In this document: positions 41,556-50,576 of the stretch, in pieces | Layout: each line of letters starts with the position of its first letter | How positions within the stretch are numbered: the stretch's first letter is position 1 | Source: Chitinophaga polysaccharea | GTDB taxonomy: Bacteria > Bacteroidota > Bacteroidia > Chitinophagales > Chitinophagaceae | Reading direction: 5' to 3' | Assembly: GCF_007829335.1 (NCBI RefSeq) | Contig: NZ_VIWO01000002.1 | Span: 248,001 to 312,000, forward strand | DNA length: 64,000 nucleotides | The notes under the pieces: model-generated | What the model was told of the DNA's origin: nothing | Databases searched by the model: none | What the model saw: the letters and a program-made list of their open reading frames with translations, nothing else | Program-made: the position numbers and the translations under genes

Positions 41556-41666
41556 TTACTTTTTCCTGCTCTTTAATTCCTTTTTCTCGTCGAAGTAATA
41601 CGCCAGCAACCTGAAGATCCAGATACCAACGACTGCGTAAATAAAGTAAGTAATGTAAGTACTCAT
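41556..41666 (-). CDS. 36-residue single-helix membrane peptide
   Basis: ATG at 41666, stop at 41556. The peptide starts MSTYITYFIYAVVGIWIFRL and ends in a charged tail (DEKKELKSRKK), so one membrane helix (about 4-25) with a cytoplasmic basic tail. This is the form of many real small membrane proteins. A minus-strand TAACTTTG at 41758-41751 could be its -7 box, and a stem-loop at 41492-41525 follows the stop. Function unknown. Coding status rests on architecture and context only. Confidence 0.5.
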   Translation of the reverse strand: MSTYITYFIYAVVGIWIFRLLAYYFDEKKELKSRKK

Positions 41667-41750
41667 AATGTAACATTTAAGGGTTAAACAATAATTGTTC
41701 TTGTAATGCCATTTTTCAAAAAGGGTGCCAATCGGGGTCGTAACTTATAA

Positions 41751-41758
41751 CAAAGTTA
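41751..41758 (-). promoter_or_regulatory. Possible -7 box for the 36-residue gene
   Basis: TAACTTTG on the minus strand, about 85 nt before the ATG at 41666. No TTG partner at 17-23 nt. The rest of the 41667-41928 gap is AT-rich. A plus-strand CATATTTG at 41851 with TTG 23 nt upstream may serve the next gene. Confidence 0.35.
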
Positions 41759-41928
41759 TATACAATAATTATCAAATAGTTATAAAATAATAAATATTTT
41801 TTTTCTCAGGGAAGAAACTTTTGGTTGATAAATTACGTTAGTAAGGTAAGCATATTTGCAGGATCGCTGTGCACATTTTACTCACACGTAAGTACCAGCG
41901 GCCTTTAGTTAATAAGAAATTGTTCGTT

Positions 41929-42135
41929 ATGAGGAAAATCGCCCTTTACGCGTTATTATCAGGCATCCTGCTGGCAGCAGCAGCCTATTTTACAGAAATG
42001 AATGACCTGCCCGGCGCAGTGGAATTAAGAACGCCTGGTTTTGTAGGTTATATATTCATTATCAGCGCAATAGGTTGGTTTTCCCTGAATACCCTGTATG
42101 AATGGGGACGGGAAGCCGATGCTTACCAGTATTGA
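41929..42135 (+). CDS. Small two-helix membrane protein, unknown function
   Basis: 68 residues from the ATG at 41929. A GTG at 41869 extends the frame by 20 polar residues but is less convincing. Two hydrophobic segments (about 5-20 and 36-53) are separated by a polar loop ([17 protein letters not shown]), and the end reads [12 protein letters not shown]. No family recognised. The trhO promoter overlaps its 3' end. Confidence 0.6.
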   Translation: MRKIALYALLSGILLAAAAYFTEMNDLPGAVELRTPGFVGYIFIISAIGWFSLNTLYEWGREADAYQY

Positions 42136-42160
42136 TATTGCTGTATTTTTGCTACCTTTG
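42132..42160 (+). promoter_or_regulatory. Bacteroidota-type promoter for trhO
   Basis: TTG (42132-42134), 18 nt, TACCTTTG (42153-42160). This predicts a leader of about 80 nt before the ATG at 42249. Confidence 0.6.
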
Positions 42161-42248
42161 CGCCCTAATCAATTGTTCTTTTACGATTAAAGAGGGGTTG
42201 ATTGAAGTTTTGTTCACGACGCAGGTGTCCTTAAAATTTCAAGCAATT

Positions 42249-43262
42249 ATGGCATTACACAACAGAGTATCTGCCGCCGAACTAAAACAACGGCTGGCAA
42301 AAGAAACATTTAAGCGCGTTACAATTTCTTTCTACCAGTACGCGAAAATCCCCGATCCGCAGGCATTCCGCGATCAGCTCTACGAATCCCTTTTCAAACT
42401 GGATACATTCGGACGTATTTACGTGGCCCATGAAGGCATCAATGCCCAGATCAGTGTGCCCGAACATCATTTTGATGCATTTAAGGACACGTTATATGGC
42501 ATCGACTTCCTGAATGGTATAAGGCTGAATATTGCGGTAGACGATGACGGCAAGTCGTTTTTTGTATTGAAAATCAAGGTCCGGGAAAAAATTGTTGCTG
42601 ATGGCATCGAGGACCCCACCTTCGATATGGCCAACCGTGGCCGCTATGTAGACGCCCGAACCTTCAATGAGCTGACTGCCGATCCTGACACGGTGATTGT
42701 GGACATGCGGAACCACTATGAGTACGAGGTGGGACATTTTGAAGGCGCCATTGAAGTACCCTCCGATACTTTCCGCGATCAACTGCCCATGGCCGTAAAT
42801 ATGCTGGCCGACCAGAAAGATAAAAACATCATTATGTACTGCACCGGGGGCATACGTTGTGAAAAAGCATCGGCCTACATGCTGCATAATGGTTTTAAGA
42901 ACGTATTTCACCTGGAGGGCGGCATTATTGAATATACCAACAAAGCTCGTCAACAGGGCCTTCCCATCAAATTCAAAGGCAAAAACTTTGTATTCGATGA
43001 TCGCCTCGGTGAGCGTATCAGTGAAGATATTATCAGTCATTGTCATCAATGTGGTGAGCCTTGCGATACCCATACCAACTGCCTGAACCAGGGCTGTCAC
43101 CTGTTGTTTATCCAGTGCGAGTCTTGCGCGAAGAAGTACAATGGGTGCTGCAGTGACGCCTGCCAAACCGTATACGCTTTACCGGAAGAAGAACAGCTCG
43201 AATTACGCAAGGGCGTAGAGAAAGGATTGATGTTTAATAAATCGAGACGGAGAAAAATATAA
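42249..43262 (+). CDS. trhO: tRNA uridine(34) hydroxylase TrhO (rhodanese domain)
   Basis: 337 residues from the ATG at 42249. The frame opens at 42102, but the extra residues lie over the promoter and the previous gene. Residues about 15-105 are the acylphosphatase-like N-domain ([15 protein letters not shown]), about 135-235 the rhodanese domain with active-loop Cys198 in [12 protein letters not shown], and the tail has a Cys-rich cluster ([29 protein letters not shown]) as in E. coli YceA. It uses oxygen to make 5-hydroxyuridine at tRNA position 34. Monocistronic, with a terminator behind. Confidence 0.93.
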   Translation: MALHNRVSAAELKQRLAKETFKRVTISFYQYAKIPDPQAFRDQLYESLFKLDTFGRIYVAHEGINAQISVPEHHFDAFKDTLYGIDFLNGIRLNIAVDDDGKSFFVLKIKVREKIVADGIEDPTFDMANRGRYVDARTFNELTADPDTVIVDMRNHYEYEVGHFEGAIEVPSDTFRDQLPMAVNMLADQKDKNIIMYCTGGIRCEKASAYMLHNGFKNVFHLEGGIIEYTNKARQQGLPIKFKGKNFVFDDRLGERISEDIISHCHQCGEPCDTHTNCLNQGCHLLFIQCESCAKKYNGCCSDACQTVYALPEEEQLELRKGVEKGLMFNKSRRRKI

Positions 43263-43291
43263 GCGGGTGCGTTTCCTGCAAAGTAAATAAA

Positions 43292-43338
43292 CAGCGAAGC
43301 CGTAAAGAAATGTAGTCACATTCTTTACGGCTTCGCTG
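43292..43338. repeat. Perfect 18-bp inverted repeat after trhO
   Basis: CAGCGAAGCCGTAAAGAA (43292-43309) pairs with 43321-43338, followed by a T-rich stretch. First of two tandem hairpins between convergent genes. Confidence 0.7.
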
Positions 43339-43406
43339 CTTGGTTTTAAAAAATCCGCTCCGCGTTGTATCTTCTCGGCAGGGCGGAGTAGTATGAGCAT
43401 AAAATT

Positions 43407-43439
43407 GAATGGTCGGAATTACTCCGGCCATTCTTTTTT
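43407..43439 (+). terminator. Intrinsic terminator downstream of trhO
   Basis: GAATGGTCGGA (43407-43417) pairs with TCCGGCCATTC (43423-43433) with one G-T wobble and is followed by six T. It points in the plus direction. Confidence 0.8.
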
Positions 43440-43487
43440 ATGGCCATGCTATCAACCTATATGCGAACTAAAATTTTTCTAGTTTAC

Positions 43488-46400
43488 TTATAAAGCGTCT
43501 TTCTTATTTTTATAAGCACCGTAGAAGATAATTGGGAACACCAGCAGTGTTAAGATGGTGGCCGTAATCAATCCTCCAATTACTACAATCGCCAGCGGCT
43601 TCTGTGTTTCGGAGCCAATTCCGTGGGAAATGGCGGCTGGTATCAGACCGATGGCAGCCATCAGCGCGGTCATTACTACCGGACGCACACGACTCTGTAC
43701 TCCCAGTTTAATGGCCTCATTGAGTGGCACTTTTCCTTCCAGGTTTTTATGGAAGACGGAAATCAGGATCACCCCATTTTGTATACAAATCCCGAACAGC
43801 GCGATGAAACCAACACCGGCGGAAATACCGAAGTTCATACCGGTAACATGCAGCGCCAGGATACCACCAATCAATGCAAACGGTACGTTCATCAGTACCA
43901 GGCCGGCATCTTTTACACTACCCAGCATGATAAACAATACCATAAAGATGGCGATGATACTGATAGGCACTACCTGTCCCAGACGTTGCGTGGCACGTAC
44001 CTGGTTTTCAAACTCACCGGTCCAGCCAATAGAGTAGGCCTTCGGCAATTTAACCACCTTGTTGATTTTAGCTTGTGCTTCCGCAATGGTACTACCCAGA
44101 TCACGATCACGTACAGAGAACTTCACCCCGATGAAGCGCTTATTGCTGTCACGGTAAATGAACGCCGGCCCTGTAATCGTTTTGATTTCCGCGATTTCTT
44201 TCAGTGGTATCTTATTATTGTTGATGGTAGGTACCATCAGGTTAGCCAGGTCGTCTTCCGTTTTACGATAGTTTTCGTCATAACGGATACGGATATCGAA
44301 TTTTTTCTCTCCCTGGTACAGCTGGGTAGCGGTTTTACCACCAATCGCCATTTCAATTACAGCCTGTGCATCGCCGGTGGCTACGCCGTATTGGGCCATT
44401 TTGTTGTCGTCGAGATTGATACTCATTTCAGGCTGACCAATGTTACGGATAACCCCCAGGTCTTTAATACCCTGTACTGTTTTCAGCTGTGCAATCACCT
44501 GTTGGGATAATGCTTCCAGCTTTGTCAGGTCATCTCCGAAAATCTTCACCCCGTTAGCGGCTTTAAAACCTGCAACGGCTTCCGCTACGTTGTCGCTGAT
44601 CGGCTGGGAGAAGTTCAGGATAATGCCCGGATATTTTTTCAGGCGATGCTCCATTTCTGCAATCAACTCGTCCTGTGTGATTTTGCGCTTCCATTCCTCT
44701 TTCGGCGCCAGGTCTACCTGGTATTGTACGAAGTAAAAACCATTAGGGTCAGTACCGTCGTTGGAACGGCCTACCTGCGACAATACCCGCTTTACCTCAG
44801 GGAATGTACCCAGGTCTCCCCGGATATCATGCGCCATTTTGGTGCTTTCGCTCAGGGCCATACTCATGGGCAATTCCGTGGTTACCCAGAGGGAGCCTTC
44901 ATTCAGCTGCGGCAGGAACTCTGTTCCCAGGAATTTGGCAGAGATGAAGGTCACTACCATAAATGCCAGGGCCAGCGTCATACTTAAGCGCTTGTTGCGG
45001 TAAGTCCAGCCGAAACCGCGCATAACAATGCGGTCGAAGAAGTTAACCAGTATATTATTTTTCTCCTTTACATTTTTATTGAGCAGGATAGAGCACAATA
45101 CCGGCACAAGTGTTAGCGTAAACAACAGGGCGCCCAGTAAGGCAAATCCCAATGTCCAGGCCAGCGGCGAAAACATTTTACCTTCTACCTTCTGGAAGGA
45201 GAAGATAGGAATGAGGGAGATGATAATAATGAGTTTGGAGAAGAAGATGGCCTTCGCCAGCTCACCGCCGGTTTGCTTGATCCATCCCAGCTTGGCCATT
45301 TTATTAAACCGCTCCATGCCATACTTGTGGGCTTTGTGGTCGAGCATTACGAAAATACCCTCCACCATTACCACAGCACCATCAATGATAATACCGAAGT
45401 CGATAGCTCCCATCGACAGCAGGTTGGCGCTCATGCCTTTCAGGCGTAAGCACATGAAGGCAAACAGCAAGGCCAGCGGGATAATGATGGATACGATCAC
45501 CGTGGTGCGCCAGTCGGCCATGAAAAGGAATACGATCACCGTTACGAAAATGATACCTTCTACCAGGTTATGCATTACTGTATGGGTACAGAACTCCATG
45601 AGGTTATCACGGTCGTAGAACGTTTCCATCTTGATATCATCCGGCAGGATGGTTTCATTCAGCTCTTTCAGCTTGTCTTTCAGGCGGGCGAGGACTTCGG
45701 TCGGATTTTCGCCTTTACGCATTACCACGATACCTTCTACCAGGTCATCATTTTTATCGATACCTACTTGTCCCACGCGTGGAGCAGAGGCTTCGCGTAC
45801 ATTGGCCAGGTCTTTTACCAGCAGGGGTACGCCATTGATATTTTGTAAGATGATGTTATTGATATCCTGTATGCTGTTCAACAAACCTATACCACGTACT
45901 ACATAGGCCTGCCCGTTCTTCTCGATCACATCGCCGCCTACGTTGACGTTACTCTTGGTAACGGCCTGGTATAATTCCAGCGGGGTAATATCGTATTTAG
46001 CCAGTCTTACCGGGTCGGCAGAAATTTCATAAATCTTTTCCTGTCCGCCGAAGGCTACTACGTCGGCAATGCCGGGCACACTGCGGATTTGGCGGTCTAT
46101 CACCCAGTTCTGCCAGGTGAGCAGGTCGCGGGAGTCGCGTTTGCTGCTCTTGAGGTAGTATCGGAATATTTCACCGGTAGGGCCGTAGGGGGGTTGTACT
46201 TCCGGTTCGGAGCCCTCGGGGAGACTTACGTTAGACAACATGTTGTTGACCTGTTGCCGGGCGAAGAAGTCTTCCACATCGTCTTCGAACATGATTTTCA
46301 CCACAGACAGCCCGAACATGGTAACGGAGCGTACACTGGTTTTCTTTTGTACGGCGTTCATCGATACTTCTATGGGTAGCGTTACAAAACGCTCTACTTC

Positions 46401-46586
46401 CTGCGCGCTCCGGCCATTCCATTTGGTAACGATTACGATTTGTGTATTCGTTACATCGGGGAATGCTTCGATCGGCGTATGCACAAAGGAAAATATGCCG
46501 GCTGCTATCAGCGTTGCTACGCTGATGAATACAAACAACTTATTCCTCAGCGAAAAAGCTACAATATTTCTAATGAATTTATTCAT
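43488..46586 (-). CDS. Heavy-metal efflux RND pump, CzcA-like
   Basis: 1032 residues, typical HME-RND length, with 12 membrane helices and two periplasmic loops. The helix-4 proton-relay motif reads DFGIIIDGAVVMVE with D396, D402 and E409, the CzcA-type signature, which favours divalent metals (Zn, Co, Cd, Ni) over the Cu/Ag CusA type. It sits in the inner membrane and drives export across both membranes with adaptor and TolC-like partners encoded upstream. Last gene of the efflux operon, 12 nt after the porin gene. Confidence 0.92.
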   Translation of the reverse strand: MNKFIRNIVAFSLRNKLFVFISVATLIAAGIFSFVHTPIEAFPDVTNTQIVIVTKWNGRSAQEVERFVTLPIEVSMNAVQKKTSVRSVTMFGLSVVKIMFEDDVEDFFARQQVNNMLSNVSLPEGSEPEVQPPYGPTGEIFRYYLKSSKRDSRDLLTWQNWVIDRQIRSVPGIADVVAFGGQEKIYEISADPVRLAKYDITPLELYQAVTKSNVNVGGDVIEKNGQAYVVRGIGLLNSIQDINNIILQNINGVPLLVKDLANVREASAPRVGQVGIDKNDDLVEGIVVMRKGENPTEVLARLKDKLKELNETILPDDIKMETFYDRDNLMEFCTHTVMHNLVEGIIFVTVIVFLFMADWRTTVIVSIIIPLALLFAFMCLRLKGMSANLLSMGAIDFGIIIDGAVVMVEGIFVMLDHKAHKYGMERFNKMAKLGWIKQTGGELAKAIFFSKLIIIISLIPIFSFQKVEGKMFSPLAWTLGFALLGALLFTLTLVPVLCSILLNKNVKEKNNILVNFFDRIVMRGFGWTYRNKRLSMTLALAFMVVTFISAKFLGTEFLPQLNEGSLWVTTELPMSMALSESTKMAHDIRGDLGTFPEVKRVLSQVGRSNDGTDPNGFYFVQYQVDLAPKEEWKRKITQDELIAEMEHRLKKYPGIILNFSQPISDNVAEAVAGFKAANGVKIFGDDLTKLEALSQQVIAQLKTVQGIKDLGVIRNIGQPEMSINLDDNKMAQYGVATGDAQAVIEMAIGGKTATQLYQGEKKFDIRIRYDENYRKTEDDLANLMVPTINNNKIPLKEIAEIKTITGPAFIYRDSNKRFIGVKFSVRDRDLGSTIAEAQAKINKVVKLPKAYSIGWTGEFENQVRATQRLGQVVPISIIAIFMVLFIMLGSVKDAGLVLMNVPFALIGGILALHVTGMNFGISAGVGFIALFGICIQNGVILISVFHKNLEGKVPLNEAIKLGVQSRVRPVVMTALMAAIGLIPAAISHGIGSETQKPLAIVVIGGLITATILTLLVFPIIFYGAYKNKKDAL

Positions 46587-46598
46587 AACTCCTGTTCT

Positions 46599-47963
46599 TT
46601 AGAATGCCACTCTGGTCCTTATGCCGATGATGTTAACCGGTCCGCGGTCCTTGTTGTAAGCAGGATGCAGCACAAACTGGTAATCAGGGCTTAAGGCAAT
46701 ATGTAGCCTGGTAATGTTACATTGATAGAAAACTTCGGCAATCATTTCCGGAGCATAGTTCAGGCGACCATCGCCCACCATGAACCCGGTGCCTCCTGCA
46801 GCGAGGTAGTCGCGGTGGTCTTTCGACAAGCCGTTTACAGCGATGGCGATGCCGGCATTATCCTGTGCGCGGTGCCACCATTGGCCATTTTGCAGCCATC
46901 CGGCGCTGAGCGACTGATCTATTTCGGTGTAGGCCCAGGTTTCATTATGACCATCATTCCAGGACGCTTTCAGGAAAGCCCCTCCGCTTTTGGTAATTTC
47001 CTGGTCTATATTAATGCCGAAGCCGTATTTAGTACGTCCGTCTTTCCTGGCAGCGGTAATGTCGGGGGTGTCGGTAGCTCCCTTCAGTGCCAGCCGGTAG
47101 TTGCCCATAGGCGCCTGGTTAATAAAAGCCATCAGCCGTACATTCCCTTCATGCTTATTCAGTGTATGTGTATGGGCTACTTCTATCACTTCGCCGTTCG
47201 ACTTGCCATAGTCATAATTCAACTTAGGGCCATTGGCCAGCTTGGGCTCCAGAGAAGTTGCCGCCTGCACCTGCCATTTGTCTTTCCGGTATTGTACGGT
47301 CAACGCCATGGTATATCCGCGTACATCGGCGGGGTAATCCCACGCGGCATTAGCCATCAGCGACCAGTTCAGGAACTGAGTGCGGGGATCGTGACTATAG
47401 CTGTTCTGATCGAAGAAGTCGGCCAGACAATACTTACCGGCAATAAAGCGCAGATAATGGGTAGGCGTGGCGCCGGCTACATGGTTCAGATCATCAGCGT
47501 CAAATTCGTTCCGGTCATCCAGGTCGGCTGCTGTCCTTTTGGAAGTTAACGGCAACGTATATATGCCAAATGCCCGGGCCAGGTAAATGGTAGGTGTGGG
47601 GTTGCCCACCCTGAACGTTTCGCCGTTGGGGAAACCCGCGATGCCGGTGGCATGGCTGAGACCCTGGCCACCAGCGAGTTCCGGGTTTACATATAGTTCC
47701 AGGTTCTTTAACGGGCGAATGCCCGCATAAATAGTACTGGTAATAGAAGTAGCGCCTTTTTCATGCGTCTGGAAGCTGTTGGGACCAGAATACTTTGCCT
47801 GAAAGTCCGGGTGCCATTGCGTTACCAGTGTTTGCTGGAAATGGAAAGTGTAAGGAACAATGCTATCCGTTCGTTTGTCCTGTGCGATAGCCTGGCTACC
47901 GGCAAATGCCAGTATACCCAGGGAGAATAAGGGTTTTATTCCCAGCTTAGTCTTTAAGTGCAT
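46599..47963 (-). CDS. OprB-like carbohydrate-porin family outer-membrane protein
   Basis: 454 residues from ATG 47963, whose signal peptide (KLGIKPLFSLGILAFAGSQA, then IAQ) is well placed. A start at 48008 would overlap the adaptor gene by 62 nt. The body is a beta-barrel with alternating strands and motifs of the OprB family (WSLMANAAWDYPADVRGYT; TKYGFGINIDQEITKSGGAF; NYAPEMIAEVFYQC), ending in R-T-R-V-A-F with terminal Phe. Inserted between adaptor and pump genes, it is probably part of metal traffic or of the family often found in such operons. Direct role uncertain. Confidence 0.8.
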   Translation of the reverse strand: MHLKTKLGIKPLFSLGILAFAGSQAIAQDKRTDSIVPYTFHFQQTLVTQWHPDFQAKYSGPNSFQTHEKGATSITSTIYAGIRPLKNLELYVNPELAGGQGLSHATGIAGFPNGETFRVGNPTPTIYLARAFGIYTLPLTSKRTAADLDDRNEFDADDLNHVAGATPTHYLRFIAGKYCLADFFDQNSYSHDPRTQFLNWSLMANAAWDYPADVRGYTMALTVQYRKDKWQVQAATSLEPKLANGPKLNYDYGKSNGEVIEVAHTHTLNKHEGNVRLMAFINQAPMGNYRLALKGATDTPDITAARKDGRTKYGFGINIDQEITKSGGAFLKASWNDGHNETWAYTEIDQSLSAGWLQNGQWWHRAQDNAGIAIAVNGLSKDHRDYLAAGGTGFMVGDGRLNYAPEMIAEVFYQCNITRLHIALSPDYQFVLHPAYNKDRGPVNIIGIRTRVAF

Positions 47964-49038
47964 CGTAAATAAGCAATTGATTTTTTGAGATAACTTTTTC
48001 ATCTGCATTGAGGCCAGATGAAAGATAAGTAATATCTCCCGCTGTCTTGGCGACCTCTACCTGGCGTACAGCGATATTAAATTTGTCCTTAAATACGAGC
48101 ACATAGTTTTTGCTGTTGTCGAAAATGACCGCTGCAGAAGGCACTGCTACTTTTTCATCGTTATCCTGGTATTTCACATACACGGTGGCAAACATTTCCG
48201 GTTTCAGCTCCATATTTTTGTTATCGATGGCGATTCTTACCTGCATGGTTTTGGTAGCAGGGTCCAGGAAGTTGTAGATCTTGTCGATCTTGCCATGGAA
48301 GGGCTCATCGGGATAACTTACGGTTACCACCTTGGCTTCGTAGCCTTCTTTAATCCGGGCAATATCCGTTTCAAATACGTTGGCCATTACCCATACATCA
48401 TCCAGTTCGGAGATGGTGAAGATGTTGGCGCTGTTATCCGAACGGATCTCCATATTGTTGTTGATATTTTTTTCGATGATATAGCCCGATATAGGCGCAG
48501 TTACCAGGTAGGTAGCGCCATTTCCTTTGCGGTAAATTTTAAAGAGGTCGTTGAGGCGATTAATTTCCGCTTCTGACTTCTGTAATTCTCCTTTGGCGTT
48601 TACCACATCTTTTTCTGTGCTCAAACGGCTATCATACAGGTCTTGCGCTACTTTCAGGTTTTTGTCGGCTACATTGCGGTCAGATTTTGCCTGTGCCAGT
48701 TGTTTTTCATAGTCGGCAATTTCCGCACTGTGTATCACGGCCAGCACCTGTCCTTTTTTAACATAGTCGCCCAGCTGCACTTTGATATCTTCTACATAAC
48801 CACTCACCAGCGGATATACTTTCAATACCTTGCCACCGTTGGGCGTTACCTTACCGGAAAGGCGCAGTTCATTCATCACCGGTTGCATATGCGCGGTATC
48901 AATGCGTATATTTTTCAGCATGGTATCGCTGAGTACAAAGGTGGTCTTCTCTGAATCTTCTGCCTGGCTGTGTTTGCATCCACTCCACAGAATGGCTGCC
49001 AGCAGCGAAAAGCCAATAATCAGAATAGGCTGTTTCAT
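47947..49038 (-). CDS. RND efflux periplasmic adaptor (HlyD/CzcB-like lipoprotein)
   Basis: 363 residues from ATG 49038, 4 nt after the tolC-like stop. A longer frame to 49095 overlaps that gene. A lipoprotein signal (MKQPILIIGFSLLAAILWSG-C) anchors it. Barrel-sandwich hybrid halves (VSGYVEDIKVQLGDYVKKGQ and YLVTAPISGYIIEKNINN) flank an alpha-hairpin (about 95-150), then beta-barrel and membrane-proximal domains. It bridges the pump and the outer-membrane channel. No Met/His-rich metal-binding tail was seen. It overlaps the porin gene by 17 nt. Confidence 0.9.
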   Translation of the reverse strand: MKQPILIIGFSLLAAILWSGCKHSQAEDSEKTTFVLSDTMLKNIRIDTAHMQPVMNELRLSGKVTPNGGKVLKVYPLVSGYVEDIKVQLGDYVKKGQVLAVIHSAEIADYEKQLAQAKSDRNVADKNLKVAQDLYDSRLSTEKDVVNAKGELQKSEAEINRLNDLFKIYRKGNGATYLVTAPISGYIIEKNINNNMEIRSDNSANIFTISELDDVWVMANVFETDIARIKEGYEAKVVTVSYPDEPFHGKIDKIYNFLDPATKTMQVRIAIDNKNMELKPEMFATVYVKYQDNDEKVAVPSAAVIFDNSKNYVLVFKDKFNIAVRQVEVAKTAGDITYLSSGLNADEKVISKNQLLIYDALKD

Positions 49039-49042
49039 GTGC

Positions 49043-50320
49043 TTAGTTTTTAAATAGTTCTTGTCCTGTTGCATAGTTGAGTTCTTCGTAAGCATTTACC
49101 CGGTTGGATAAAAACTTATTAATATTTTTTGCGTTGTCGCTATAACTGTTGAAATAGTCGATAAACTGGAGCAGGGAGATATTACCCTTGCTGAAGTTTT
49201 TAGATACTTCTGCGATGAGGGTATCAAATTCGCCCTGAAACTGGTGGAGGTCAAATCCTTTGTAACGCTTTTCCAGTACCACAATGCGCTGGTAGGCATT
49301 CAGCACTTCTGTTTGTGCTACGGATTGTTGTTGGAGTAACTGTTGTTGCTCACTGTTGATTTGCAGTTTTGCTGCGTGTATATTGCCCTGGTTGCGATTC
49401 CACACTGGCAGGTCAATACCGAGGGTCAGGCCCACAAAGTTATTAACGTAGCTGCCTTGTTTATCGTAAGTGGCGCCTACATGCAGATCGGGTACTGCCA
49501 GGGATTTTTGCAGGCGATAATTCAGCTGTGCGGTCTGGTATTGCAGGTCGGCCATCCGTACATCGGCCCTGTTTTTTGAAGCGGCTTCCAATAGCTGGGG
49601 CAGCTGTATTTTATCCAGGGTGTAAGGAGCCAGGTCGGCGGGCTTGATATCAGCTGCGTAGAAATCCTGGCTATGTAATAGCTGTTGCAGGTTTTTCTGC
49701 GATTCCAGTTCCTGTTGTTTCAGGTCGGCGAAATCGTTTTCTATTCCCACCTGCAGGGCCTGAAGGCGCACGAGGTCAGCATGTGCCACGCTTCCCTTTT
49801 TATCTGCAGTAACGTAGGCATCTACGATTGTCTGCAGGTTGCCCAGTTGTTCTTTTAATACCTTTTCGGTTTGCTGTTGGTAGTAGATATTGTAAACGTT
49901 TTCCCGCAGTTGTAAACGGAGAGTACGTATCAGCTCATCGAAGTTGGCCTCACTCATTTTGGTAGCGGTGGCGGCCAGCTGAATAGCTTTATTCCTTTTG
50001 CCCGCGGTTTGAATCAGCTGGTCGATGTTGTACTGTGTTTCACCACCGGATCCAACGTTAAAAGGTTTCAATTTATCGGTGCTGCCAAAACCAAGTACAG
50101 TGCTGAAAGAAGGATTGCTCCACATCTTCGCCTGGCGTACCAGCGCTTTGGAAGCGTCAATCTGGTAGCGTTGTGCCAACAATAAATAGTTTTTAACCAG
50201 GAAAGAGTCCTCCACAGACTGGAGGGTTACTGTTTGTACAGAATTTTGTGCCTGTGTAGGTTGAATAAAGCCCAGGCATGTTCCACATGCTGCCAGTAGC
50301 AGCATCCTTATAGTTCGCAT
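49043..50320 (-). CDS. TolC-family outer-membrane efflux channel
   Basis: 425 residues. Signal peptide 1-24 (QPTQAQ), then two OEP repeats with long amphipathic helices (about 45-225 and 235-420), rich in Gln/Ala heptads (QLGNLQTIVDAYVTADKKG; AAKLQINSEQQQLLQQQS). CzcC/CusC-like. It is the first gene of the efflux operon tolC-like - adaptor - porin - pump, behind a 256-bp gap with a phased repeat array and downstream of the sensor kinase. Confidence 0.9.
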   Translation of the reverse strand: MRTIRMLLLAACGTCLGFIQPTQAQNSVQTVTLQSVEDSFLVKNYLLLAQRYQIDASKALVRQAKMWSNPSFSTVLGFGSTDKLKPFNVGSGGETQYNIDQLIQTAGKRNKAIQLAATATKMSEANFDELIRTLRLQLRENVYNIYYQQQTEKVLKEQLGNLQTIVDAYVTADKKGSVAHADLVRLQALQVGIENDFADLKQQELESQKNLQQLLHSQDFYAADIKPADLAPYTLDKIQLPQLLEAASKNRADVRMADLQYQTAQLNYRLQKSLAVPDLHVGATYDKQGSYVNNFVGLTLGIDLPVWNRNQGNIHAAKLQINSEQQQLLQQQSVAQTEVLNAYQRIVVLEKRYKGFDLHQFQGEFDTLIAEVSKNFSKGNISLLQFIDYFNSYSDNAKNINKFLSNRVNAYEELNYATGQELFKN

Positions 50321-50339
50321 AATGCCAATTTTGATGATA

Positions 50340-50408
50340 CAAAATTCTTAAAGCGAAATTAAAGGCGCCTTTAAGCCACATTAAAATGCCCTTAAAATAG
50401 GATTAGAA
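50340..50408 (-). promoter_or_regulatory. Phased TTAAA repeat array and -7-like box of the efflux operon
   Basis: TTAAA/TTAAG/TTAGA starts at 50348, 50359, 50371, 50381, 50392 and 50403, spacing 11, 12, 10, 11 and 11 bp, directly upstream of a minus-strand GAATTTTG (50347-50340), one mismatch from TAnnTTTG. The array replaces a -33 element, as expected for an activator such as the neighbouring OmpR-type regulator. Centre: palindrome TTAAAGGCGCCTTTAA (50359-50374). GATTAGAA recurs at 50401, 50553 and 50564 in the same gap. Confidence 0.5.
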
Positions 50409-50576
50409 AAAGAGCGTATAATCGTGCACGTTGGGTCCGGGGAGCGCGTCTGGCTATGGTTTTTGCTTTGAAGTGTTTGCTGGTGGCTTGTTTTAGCGCA
50501 CCGGGCAAAATTATCACCGGGTATTTTAAAAACTAAAATACATCTCATTCCGGATTAGAATAAGATTAGAACCAGG

